From assembly GCF_003589595.1 (NCBI RefSeq), contig NW_020656077.1:1-64000 (forward strand): a DNA stretch of 64,000 bases, in the 5' to 3' direction. The notes under the pieces are model-generated. The model made no database searches, was not told the origin of the DNA, and was given only the letters and a program-made list of their open reading frames with translations. Both the position numbers and the translations under genes were made by a program. Shown here one piece after another: positions 57,401-64,000 of the stretch; within the stretch, counting starts at the first letter, position 1; every line of letters begins with the position of its first letter. The DNA is from Hyposmocoma kahamanoa. Lineage: Eukaryota; Arthropoda; Insecta; Lepidoptera; Cosmopterigidae.

Positions 57401-60400
57401 AAGAGCTTCGCACTCTAACTGCCGCACTAACGGGTCATGGTCCATACAATAAACACCTTTTCAATTTAGGTATCATAGACAGCCCTCTATGCAGAGCGTG
57501 CACGGAGAGGGAGGAAACGGCTGCGCCTATCCTACTACAGTTCTCCGGCGTGGCCGTACAGGGCGATGTACCTTGGAGTGCCAAGGTCGCTCACCGAAAT
57601 CTTCAGCAAACCGAGTAGGCTGCCGAGATTCCTGGAGGAGCTTGGGTGGCACGAGTAGGACCCTGCACACACCACACGCAAAATAAGCGCCTTGACGTCG
57701 AGTTGCGGATACCAGCCCAATTTGGTACACCAAGTACCAAAGACAGGCCATAAAAATATTCAGAAAATCTACTTGTGTATATCGCATTGTCCATATGATT
57801 TTTAAGTACAGATAGGTAGCTCTATATATAGCCTATTAGGTATAAACACTACACACATTTCCATTTATTGCATAACTTGACACTTATAGTATAGATTTTC
57901 CTCCATGGAGACAAGATTAGTTTTAACATTTTAGCCATAAATATTTTATAACATTCACAGGGCACGCTCCCAGTCACTACCAAATTCGCAATGTATATAA
58001 TACACTAAAAATCAATACAATAAAGCAATAACAATCGCATCGCAACAAAATTAAATAACCGAAATTACCTCAATCAATTAGCGGCGCATTGGAGAATCTT
58101 AAGTTTTAAGTATCAACCATTTTTTTAATTATATTTTATGTAGAGAAAAGGTTATTTCCTTTTGTAAGTTACAGTAATCAAAAGAGTTTGGTCAGGAATT
58201 AAAAGTAAACAGATCCTTTTGTGCCTTAATACCTTTAAAAGCTGATCCACCCAAGTTGAGACAAATTAAAAGAAAATTTTAAAATAATTGTCTGTAATCA
58301 AAGTGCAAAATTGCCCACCAATTTTGCACTTTGATTAATTCACGTAAATACTCAAACATATCTACCATTAATCATTTGAGTAAATAACCAAACTATTTGG
58401 GATTTATTAAATAATTACCACATTTTTCACTGTCTTTTAGGGAAGAAACGAAAGAAATAGTATTTTTTCCCTTGTCAACCATCATTATTTATTTTTGATT
58501 TTGAACGTTTTTACTCCCAACTGATAAAACAAAAGTAAACACGTTATTTTTCACCCTTGACATTAATGCACATGTAGAATTCAGATAGATAAAATCTAAC
58601 TTCAGTCTTTGTTAAAAATACACTGCTTTTTACACAAAATAATTTGTAAAGTTGTTCAGTTGTTGTTTTAGACTTATGTTTAACGATGAAGTGACATGAA
58701 TGTGTTTAAAAAAAAAAGAACAATTACCTTCGGCTTGTTTTCTTTTTTCGGCCAGAACCTTCTCCGCTTCAGCTTTGTCGGCTTCGGAGATTTCTCTCTC
58801 TGTGTCGGGAAGGAGGCATACTTCTTCGTCTGCACCCTCTACCAGCTCAGCCACACCAGTGTCCTCTTCTACATATCATTAATAAATAAATCATAGGCTT
58901 CAAGTTGAATTAAAACTAGGTAATATTCTAAGATAAAACATTACTAAAACCTGATTGATATAAGGCAAAGACTCAATCACGTGTAAGCCACTAAATCTGC
59001 CTATGAAAGCTGAAAACTTCTTCCATAAAGATAATTTTTACATTTTATTTCGTCTGTTTTGAGTTGCAATACCTATATGAATCACAATAAAGGTTGTGGT
59101 AAACATTTACTAGGTTACACAGAACCACTTCTGAATAGTGAACACTTGTGTGGTTGACAGTCTCTTTCTCTTGCTACGATGGTTTTAGGAAATAACATTC
59201 ATCGTTGGTTCAAGTCTCTTAATTTTAAGCACCTGAAGTACCTACATTATTACTATTTAAGCGTATTGTTAACTTTACAACTTGGACAAAAACAATGCAA
59301 TTCTTTTAGTTTTTTACAAGCATTGTTTCTAAGACATTTATAATTTTTTTAGATAGTTACTTTATAAAAAAAAAACAGAATGACCCAACAATAAATTATA
59401 TTCTATCTGTTCCAAAACCTAGCAAATGCCTATAACAGTTTCGTTTACTAGTGAGTAAAATAGTGCAACACAAGTTAATTTGTTAATTAACTTAGTAAAT
59501 AAATTTTAGTCAGTCCTTGATAAAAAAATAGTTTTAGAATTTTAATTCTCAAAAATTATACTATTCTTAATACAACAATTTTTTTTGTATAAAATGAGTC
59601 TGCATGGTTTCGGTTCATTTCACCAAAATAATAAGAACAATTAGGGCGCGTGTCCACGCTAAGAAAAGTCGCCGGGTTTATGCAAGTATTCGTGTCGTTT
59701 ATACATATGAACTGTGCATTGTACACTGCCTCGGCGCCGGACAAGAAAAGTCTTGTGTACCCCCAGCACGACACGCTCTGCTGCTATTGTATGGGGTGGA
59801 GTGAGGTGCATTGTCAGTAAACGATCGTTTATGCGCGTGGACGGGTATTGCTTGGTAGTCAACATATACAACAACATATTTCTTCCCACAGTCGGTAGTA
59901 AAATGACAGCTACCTGGAAGACTCGTAATGCAGACTCAGTTTACCCTACACATGTCTGTCTCAAAGCATTCGTGTCGTGCACATACTCGTCATTAACTCG
60001 TCTGCAACACACACGACATGTTTTCGTGGCTACATCCGACAAACTTCTTGTCGTGTACAAGACCATTCTCATCTTTTCTGTAGCAGACACATCGAATTTC
60101 TTAGTGTGTACACGCGCTATTAGTTTATTATTTTAGTCAGTGAAAGACGAACCTTGATGGTGATCCTCCTCATCATGCGCGTCAGCTTCGACAGGATCAG
60201 CGTCTGCATGATGGTCATCATCGTCATCGTCAGCATTCGCACCTACGTTCACTGACGATGTAGACGTGTCTGGCACCGGGTCACTGCGATCTTTTAGCAG
60301 TGCATCGAATGGGTCCAATGCCTTTGAACAAAATACACATTTTATAAGAACTGTTCAATATCTTTAATAATGTTTCATATCGTCGCTTTAGAATGAAAAC

Positions 60401-62605
60401 CTCGCATACGCGTTTTTACACAGTTTATCTTCACTGATTTTTTCTTTTTGTTGCAGAAAACTTCTTGCTCAAATGTATTATAAAGTAATATAGTATCTGA
60501 ATGAGGCATAAATTTAACTAGTTAAAATGTTAACTACAAACATTATTGCGTTTACTACATTTTATATCACATTTTTATCTTCCTCCTGAAAAATCACATA
60601 GAAATCACATATGGGGTTTAAACTCTAAAATGACAATATACACTTGACCTTTTTCTTCATCTATACAGAGACGCTAAAAGTACTACTTGATGAACATAAT
60701 AAAGTATGTTGAATTCACCTGAGTATGATCCTCTTGAGATTCATCTAATGACACATTAGGAGCAGTCTCAAATTCAGGTCTGCCAACTTCATCCTCTTTC
60801 TTGTCATCTGCAATTTTCAGCAGATCTTCAGATTGTTTAATGCCATCTTGTTGATTGATTTCCTCTTGGTCAGTTTTATCCTGAGTGTCTGTTTCTTCAC
60901 TAGCTTCTTCTTTTGTTGTTATATTCTCATCAACGGATTGGACTAACTCATTTTCTTTTGTGCTCTCTTGAGCATCTTTACTTGGCTCTTTAATATCTAT
61001 ACTTCGCTCCTGTTCTTTGGAAAGACCGACTTCATTTTGTTCAGCGGTATTTTCTTCAGTGCTCTCTAAAGTTAAAGCTTCATTTTCTTGTGACGCCTTT
61101 GATTCTTTTGCTTCACTTTGGGTTTCTGCAAGAGAAATTAAACAATGGTTGAATAACATATTATGTCTTTATTAAGGTCTCCACCGTTAAAGGCATATAT
61201 GCATTATTGTATATTACAAGAGCTTTGGCAATGACAATTTATATGATATATGATAATTTATTTAGATTATTTTAGAAATAAAATTATAAATAATCTCTAT
61301 AATCCAAGATATTCTTCCAGAGATGGAACTTGTCACATCACAGACCTTATTAAAGATGAAAATGATATTTGCGATAGTGAACATGGATTCGCAACATTAC
61401 ATAGTATATAATCATATAGTAAAAATGTTTTTTTTTTACTTCATTAGACTCCAATGAAAATAAATGATGCTGTTTAACAACCTATTCAAAAGCTTTCAAA
61501 ACTGAGAAGGCTAGAGGTTATTTGTCCAGTAAGACAAATAACTAAATGATTCAGTGTCACAGATAACCTTCAGTGCAAACTATGCAAACAGCTGCCCATC
61601 CTTGTGCTACTGCAAGTCTCCAACCCAACAGCCTTTTGATTACTTCTTATTGGCATTTTTTACTGGCACTAATGTCATGTTGTGACTCAACCAACAATAG
61701 TACATAAAAACTACTACATCATTTAAATATATCTATGAAAGGGTAACTTACTTAAATCTATTTTGTACAATTATTTTGATAATCTTCTTTCCTATGTAAA
61801 ACACGTCTCAATCAAGACTTTCCTTTTAACCAAGTTCTATCATAGTTTGAAATATACTTGAAAAATTGTAGATATTAAACTTGTAATTAATTGTCTACTT
61901 CAGTATGCAACTACAGTGTTATACACTTAATGCAATACTTAATTGCTTAAGAGTATACATTTTAAAGTTTTGATAAGAATAGTACTTAATTCCAATGCAA
62001 GTTCACTAAACATCCAGAGTTAATTAATAATTAGATTAGTTGTCGACAAAAAACTAACTCGTGCTTATTAATGCACATAGCTTTCCTATTATATACAAAT
62101 AAACAGTTTACTGCTTTTAATATTTAAAATAATAAATAAACACTGTACAGAATAAACAAACACAATCTTTACTTGCTGCCACAGTTTATGGTTGTCTAAT
62201 CAAAGATCTCCCACTAGTAGTCTCGAGGGATTAGTGAATATAATTTTAAAAACACAATCGTTACTTACAAGACAAAGACTTACCAATTTTCATTTCATCT
62301 GGGTGGTCATCTGCATTTTTTGCACTAGACATTGGCTCATCAACACTCATATCATGGTCAACCTCCTTTGCAGTAGATAAAGGCATATCAGCGCTCACTT
62401 TATGGTCAACGTGATTTCGCAGTTCAGATTCTGTCTCTAACTGTGTGGCATTTATTTCAAGTTCATTATCAAAATTTACATTGGGAGCACCACCAGCTAC
62501 CATTTCTTGTACAGATTCAATTGATGGTTTTTCACTGTCAGCAGTGTCTCCTTTATCAGAAACTGGCGTGTTAGGCGCCTCAGGTATACTCTCCTTCTCG
62601 TCCAT
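45286..62605 (-). CDS. woc: woc (without children), MYM-type zinc-finger protein (full gene span)
   Basis: The product is a nuclear MYM-type zinc-finger protein of the Woc/ZMYM2/3/4 family. In Drosophila, Woc is chromatin-associated and is needed for telomere protection, for transcription and for ecdysteroid synthesis in the ring gland. The coding sequence is the minus-strand join of 18 exons totalling 4899 bases (1632 residues plus stop), close to the size of fly Woc. Seen in order: acidic, low-complexity N-terminus (1-415); about ten CxxC...(F)CxxxC MYM modules (425-945); linker with Pro runs and the family's VPIP/VPVP repeat followed by [16 protein letters not shown] (991-1205); a further low-complexity stretch; then DUF3504 (about 1343-1600) with [30 protein letters not shown] and [20 protein letters not shown]. 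The start ATG has an in-frame stop 18-20 bases after the exon's acceptor, which fixes it. Fly function is known; its application here is inference. Confidence 0.93.
45636..45735 (-). CDS. woc: woc coding exon 17 (DUF3504)
   Basis: Codes residues 1542-1575 ([20 protein letters not shown]). Acceptor TTACAG, donor GTGAGT, phases 1 and 2. Confidence 0.93.
45826..45964 (-). CDS. woc: woc coding exon 16 (DUF3504)
   Basis: Codes residues 1496-1542 ([20 protein letters not shown]). Acceptor TTGCAG. The donor is GTGGGC, chosen because reading on gives a stop within ten codons and it joins exon 17 in phase 1. Confidence 0.9.
46082..46203 (-). CDS. woc: woc coding exon 15 (DUF3504)
   Basis: Codes residues 1455-1495 ([20 protein letters not shown] and [10 protein letters not shown]). 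Acceptor TTTCAG, donor GTAAGT, phases 1 and 0. Confidence 0.94.
46341..46466 (-). CDS. woc: woc coding exon 14 (DUF3504)
   Basis: Codes residues 1413-1455 ([19 protein letters not shown]). Acceptor TTTCAG, donor GTGAGT, phases 1 and 1. Confidence 0.94.
46580..46790 (-). CDS. woc: woc coding exon 13 (DUF3504 start)
   Basis: Codes residues 1343-1413: [16 protein letters not shown] and [20 protein letters not shown], the start of DUF3504, which resembles tyrosine-recombinase folds. Acceptor TTACAG, donor GTAAGT, phases 0 and 1. Confidence 0.94.
47049..47293 (-). CDS. woc: woc coding exon 12
   Basis: Codes residues 1261-1342: His/Met run, Ala-rich stretch, basic [11 protein letters not shown] (possible nuclear localisation signal), Pro run, then [11 protein letters not shown]. 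Acceptor CTCCAG, donor GTGAGT, phases 1 and 0. Confidence 0.9.
47446..47613 (-). CDS. woc: woc coding exon 11
   Basis: Codes residues 1205-1261 ([20 protein letters not shown]). Acceptor TTACAG, donor GTGAGT, phases 1 and 1. Confidence 0.9.
47700..48341 (-). CDS. woc: woc coding exon 10 (Pro-rich and VPIP region)
   Basis: Codes residues 991-1205. Long Pro runs are followed by CxKECQTDP, then the valine/isoleucine-proline repeat and [20 protein letters not shown], a hallmark of Woc/ZMYM proteins. Acceptor TTACAG, donor GTGAGA, phases 1 and 1. The Gly-rich open frame on the opposite strand is a shadow of the Pro codons. Confidence 0.94.
48424..48547 (-). CDS. woc: woc coding exon 9
   Basis: Codes residues 950-991, Gly/Pro/Asn-rich linker. 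Acceptor TAATAG, donor GTAAGG, phases 0 and 1. Confidence 0.88.
48632..48740 (-). CDS. woc: woc coding exon 8 (MYM module 10)
   Basis: Codes residues 913-949. [18 protein letters not shown]...FCTYQC is the last MYM module. Acceptor TTCCAG, donor GTATAA, phases 2 and 0. Confidence 0.92.
48824..49100 (-). CDS. woc: woc coding exon 7 (MYM modules 8-9)
   Basis: Codes residues 821-913. [12 protein letters not shown]...FCSKSC and [12 protein letters not shown]...MCSLNC are two more MYM modules. Acceptor TTACAG, donor GTATGT, phases 1 and 2. Confidence 0.93.
49183..50460 (-). CDS. woc: woc coding exon 6 (seven MYM modules)
   Basis: The largest exon, residues 395-821. It carries seven MYM-type modules recognised by paired CxxC and (F/I/Y)C-x3-C. 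Modules 1-3 share an I/V-E-I-S-P-(A/K) lead-in and a Tyr-rich core, so they look like an internal triplication. Acceptor TTCCAG, donor GTAATT, phases 1 and 1. Confidence 0.94.
50704..50847 (-). CDS. woc: woc coding exon 5
   Basis: Codes residues 347-395, acidic ([17 protein letters not shown]). It follows the 7.9-kb transposon-rich intron 4. Acceptor ATAAAG, donor GTAGGG, phases 1 and 1. Confidence 0.85.
51314..52283. mobile_element. Foldback element with ATATACAGG ends in woc intron 4
   Basis: The left arm from ATATACAGGTTGTAATCG and the right arm to TTACACCCTGTATATC are inverted copies of about 190 bases (shared: GATTATTCCATAAAT, AGCTTTAAACTGATATCGA, GTACGTTACCTAAT, CGACATCAATAACTTTT, AAAATTTTAACATTAAATG). 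The core (51640-51990) has a diverged tandem duplication of about 135 bases around CAGAAGTTGGTCAAATTT. Confidence 0.85.
52310..52400 (+). repeat. Possible SINE B-box fragment
   Basis: GGTTTCGATCCCCGATAGG resembles the B box of the family B SINEs, followed by CAAATACTTTCCTGGTCTGA. The 5' head is not recognisable. Confidence 0.4.
52440..52556. repeat. Diverged tandem duplication
   Basis: GGGAATAACCTAGCTTGCGA..GTGTGATTAAA and GGGAATTACCTAGCTTGTGA..GTGTGATTAAA are adjacent copies about 80 bases apart. Confidence 0.65.
52975..53105. mobile_element. Short foldback repeat
   Basis: GAGCGACATAAAGCGCGAGA and its near inverse around TACCGCGCTTTATGTTGCT form a hairpin; the outer parts GACAGTCGGGCTAGC and CCCTGTCGCGCTAAC are weaker inverse matches. 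Confidence 0.55.
53617..54093 (-). pseudogene. Reverse transcriptase C-terminal fragment
   Basis: Continues in the same frame after the premature stop; it ends with the usual RT thumb ([19 protein letters not shown]) and a basic C-terminus. Confidence 0.8.
54145..54618 (-). pseudogene. Reverse transcriptase middle fragment
   Basis: 157 codons of the RT palm of the element at 53333-54620. Both catalytic Asp residues of the YADD box are replaced (YAYVV). Confidence 0.82.
54715..55317 (+). mobile_element. 3' fragment of an R1-clade non-LTR retrotransposon
   Basis: The frame near 54743-55045 encodes [20 protein letters not shown] and [20 protein letters not shown] with a following Arg-rich run, which is the C-terminal end of R1-clade proteins. 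A GC-rich 3' UTR follows, then CTCTATATGAGATATCCATA, and an oligo(A) at 55309-55317. Confidence 0.72.
55588..55977 (+). pseudogene. Reverse transcriptase N-half, copy 2
   Basis: 129 codons of RT fingers/palm ([33 protein letters not shown]). The frame is lost before [10 protein letters not shown], which continues in another frame. Confidence 0.85.
56101..56895 (+). pseudogene. RT thumb and RNase H start, copy 2
   Basis: 264 codons: [40 protein letters not shown], then [10 protein letters not shown], the beginning of RNase H (an Asp to Glu change at the first catalytic position is visible against copy 1), followed by a frame break. Confidence 0.87.
57790..58290. other. woc intron 4, distal part, nothing recognised
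   Basis: AT-rich, no coding or repeat signal supported. Confidence 0.4.
58295..58337. repeat. 19-bp perfect hairpin
   Basis: TAATCAAAGTGCAAAATTG is exactly mirrored around CCCAC. It lies in woc intron 4, about 390 bases after the exon 5-side of exon 4. Confidence 0.8.
58728..58868 (-). CDS. woc: woc coding exon 4
   Basis: Codes residues 300-347, a Glu/Ala/Lys-rich helix ([20 protein letters not shown]). Acceptor ATGTAG, donor GTAATT, phases 1 and 1. Confidence 0.88.
59640..60123. mobile_element. MITE next to woc exon 3 donor
   Basis: TTAGGGCGCGTGTCCACGCT...AAGAAA at the left is mirrored by TTTCTTAGTGTGTACACGCG...CTATTAG at the right. An inner inverted pair (GGTGCATTGTCAGT..GCGCGTGGACGGG) suggests nested structure. 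About 484 bases, non-coding; in woc intron 3. Confidence 0.7.
60153..60321 (-). CDS. woc: woc coding exon 3
   Basis: Codes residues 244-300, Asp/His-rich ([19 protein letters not shown]). Acceptor TCAAAG. The donor is the weak GTTCGT, with an inverted-repeat element starting about 30 bases beyond it. Phases 0 and 1. Confidence 0.82.
60322..60718. other. woc intron 2, nothing recognised
   Basis: AT-rich intron without supported features. Confidence 0.45.
60719..61125 (-). CDS. woc: woc coding exon 2
   Basis: Codes residues 108-243. Very Glu/Gln/Lys/Ser-rich ([17 protein letters not shown]), no recognisable domain. Acceptor TTGCAG, donor GTGAAT, phases 1 and 0. Confidence 0.88.
61126..62283. 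other. woc intron 1, nothing recognised
   Basis: 1158 bases, AT-rich; no repeat, ORF or RNA supported. Confidence 0.45.
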
Positions 62606-62647
62606 AACTCCAATCTTATTGGAAGTCACTTACAAAGTGAAACACAT
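62284..62647 (-). CDS. woc: woc coding exon 1
   Basis: An acceptor (TATTCTCAG) at 62648-62649 begins the exon. Translation starts at the ATG at 62603-62605, after an in-frame TAA at 62630-62632. Codes residues 1-107 plus one base, acidic and disordered-looking. Donor GTAAGT. Confidence 0.88.
62630..62647 (-). promoter_or_regulatory. Five-codon upstream ORF in the woc leader
   Basis: Directly after the acceptor at 62648-62649 the leader reads ATG TGT TTC ACT TTG TAA, in frame with the woc start 24 bases further on. If this exon is joined to a 5' exon, the mRNA carries a minimal upstream ORF before the main start. Whether it is translated is unknown. Confidence 0.4.
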
Positions 62648-64000
62648 CTGAGAATAGAACGTAATATTGTGTTCAACTAATAAGCGTATGGTAGTCACCG
62701 CACCCGGCTTCATACTTTAGAGGTTATGATGCAGCAGGGATACCATGAACTATTAATCATTATCAAGCATACGTGTCTGAACACGTCACGGTATTGTGAG
62801 TAAACAATCTACATCTAGCTATTCAAACAGCGCCTTTAGTTATAAAGAAAGAATCCCTTGAAGAGGACGCCAACTGGAGCAGTCAAACTACATATCCCGC
62901 GCTTATTCGTCATAGGCACATATATCGCACAGCACCAGTAGCAGCAGAATAACATTTCAATTGCAAAGAAAATGGTTTGAAATTCTACGACACCTATCAA
63001 TTTGATAAGTAGCACTGAAGAACTGCTATAATACCGCTTCGAACAAAGATGTACGGGCGAGCTTCTTTATGGAAAATCTATTGAGAGAAAGAACAAAAAG
63101 ATGTCAAATACTACGTCGTAATATGAAAATTTTCTATAGTCTCAAATAAAGATTTTTTTTACGTACATTTTTCAACATAATTCGGCAAATTTACTCCTAT
63201 AACAGAAATAGTTTCACAAATCACTCAATAAAGCACAACAAACGACCACCATTTTGGAATCAACCAGCCTTCAGCTAAATTGCGGGCGCGGATGTGTTAT
63301 GTCTTTGCCAACAGTACTTATAATCTGTTAAACTTGATTAAGGGTTTCAGAAATTAGCACATACTGCTAATAAATTAAAAGTAACATTTTTTAACAATTA
63401 TAATAAACATAATTTACTCATTTATAGATTCTACATTAAGAAGTAATGCAAACGTAATTGTGTTTTTATTATTTTGTTGGTATGACATGACGCTTCAGTC
63501 GCTTCACCTTTCGTAGCGTAGTGTTGTGTCGATCGAAGGTCATATCGATTTTATTTATTTTATTTAAGGGCTCTATTGTTGTTCACCATTCACCGTCCCT
63601 GTCTTCTTTTATTGTTATTAAGTACAGTCGAAAGGGTTTAACATTGTCGTGTTAAAACAAGCAATTCGTAGTGGTAAACAAGATTGTATTACGCATAAGC
63701 TCAAGGAATCGAAATTATATATTTATATATATTTCATTATAATCAAAAATTAAGATAACATGCCGCGAAACTTTCTGCTTGGAATTTATCTGTAGACCAT
63801 ATTTTTTTACTATTTATTAGTGTATAAATTTTATGCTGTTACTACTACGTGACCTTTAACATTCTTATATAACTTATCCTCCACTTCAAATGAAAAAATA
63901 AAAGCAATAAAATCAACTGAAGTATTTTCTGATGTTAAATAATACGCTGCTATAAATAAATTTAACATTATTAAGTTTTTGGATTTATATTTGTCTGACG
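62648..64000. other. Upstream region of woc, no further gene seen
   Basis: This should hold the woc promoter and first non-coding exon. On the minus strand AAAATGGTGG (about 63246-63255) next to a short CpG-richer stretch (63280-63300) is a plausible start-site region. From 63300 on it is AT-rich with no coding signal I can support. Confidence 0.4.

Larger units (their letters stand above)
55534..57738 (+). mobile_element. RNase H-type non-LTR retrotransposon, copy 2, with target duplication
   Basis: Flanked by the exact 15-base duplication AAAGACAGGCCATAA (55519-55533 and 57739-57753). Contains RT ([20 protein letters not shown], then [50 protein letters not shown]), a post-RT block (56101-56895), RNase H (VFTEGS, WIKGHSG) and a C-terminal Cys block. 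Two frameshifts near 55920 and 56010 and later breaks disable it. 5'-truncated. Same family as 35275-40455. Antisense in woc intron 4. Confidence 0.9.

Noticed and set aside
59714..60136. 140-codon plus-strand ORF
   Set aside because: Runs through the interior of the MITE at 59640-60123; no protein family signal and no repeat of it as a frame elsewhere.

Overview
The window reads as nuclear DNA of an insect, most likely a moth or butterfly (Lepidoptera). It is AT-rich, and its genes are split into many short exons with canonical GT/AG introns. The non-coding DNA is packed with short inverted-repeat elements, tRNA-like SINE remnants and decayed non-LTR retrotransposons of kinds common in lepidopteran genomes. 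The lineage is an inference; there is no ribosomal or mitochondrial marker here. No bacterial-type features (operons, CRISPR, riboswitches) and no tRNA or rRNA genes were seen.

Two conserved protein-coding genes could be rebuilt exon by exon, both on the minus strand and head to tail. The upstream gene (about 62650 down to 45286) is the ortholog of Drosophila without children (woc), of the vertebrate ZMYM2/3/4 family. It has 18 coding exons that join in phase to 1632 codons plus a stop. An acidic N-terminus is followed by about ten MYM-type zinc-finger modules, a proline/valine-rich linker and the C-terminal DUF3504 domain. The downstream gene (about 41555 down to 9857) is Ino80, the ATPase of the INO80 chromatin-remodelling complex. 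It has 28 coding exons giving 1495 codons plus a stop and one probable 5' non-coding exon. The DBINO region, split SNF2 ATPase motifs and C-terminal AT-hook-like segments are all visible. Every exon-exon phase agrees across both genes, which is the strongest internal check.

Layout: 1-9300 is intergenic, with repeats and one doubtful 53-codon ORF. 9400-41555 is Ino80; its introns hold five non-LTR retrotransposon remnants (one carrying a later insertion), several MITEs and SINE remnants. 41560-44650 is the spacer between the genes and is dominated by a 1.05-kb foldback element. 44650-63250 is woc; its 7.9-kb intron 4 holds a foldback element and three retrotransposon remnants. 63260-64000 is upstream sequence without a recognisable gene.

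The two genes act in the same sphere: Woc is a chromatin-associated zinc-finger protein and Ino80 slides and edits nucleosomes. Nothing in the sequence shows that they are co-regulated. I found no convincing new biological system. The most interesting signals are structural: inverted-repeat elements very close to splice donors, a four-copy palindromic family with a natural empty-site comparison, large foldback elements, and retrotransposons with readable target-site duplications and insertions.
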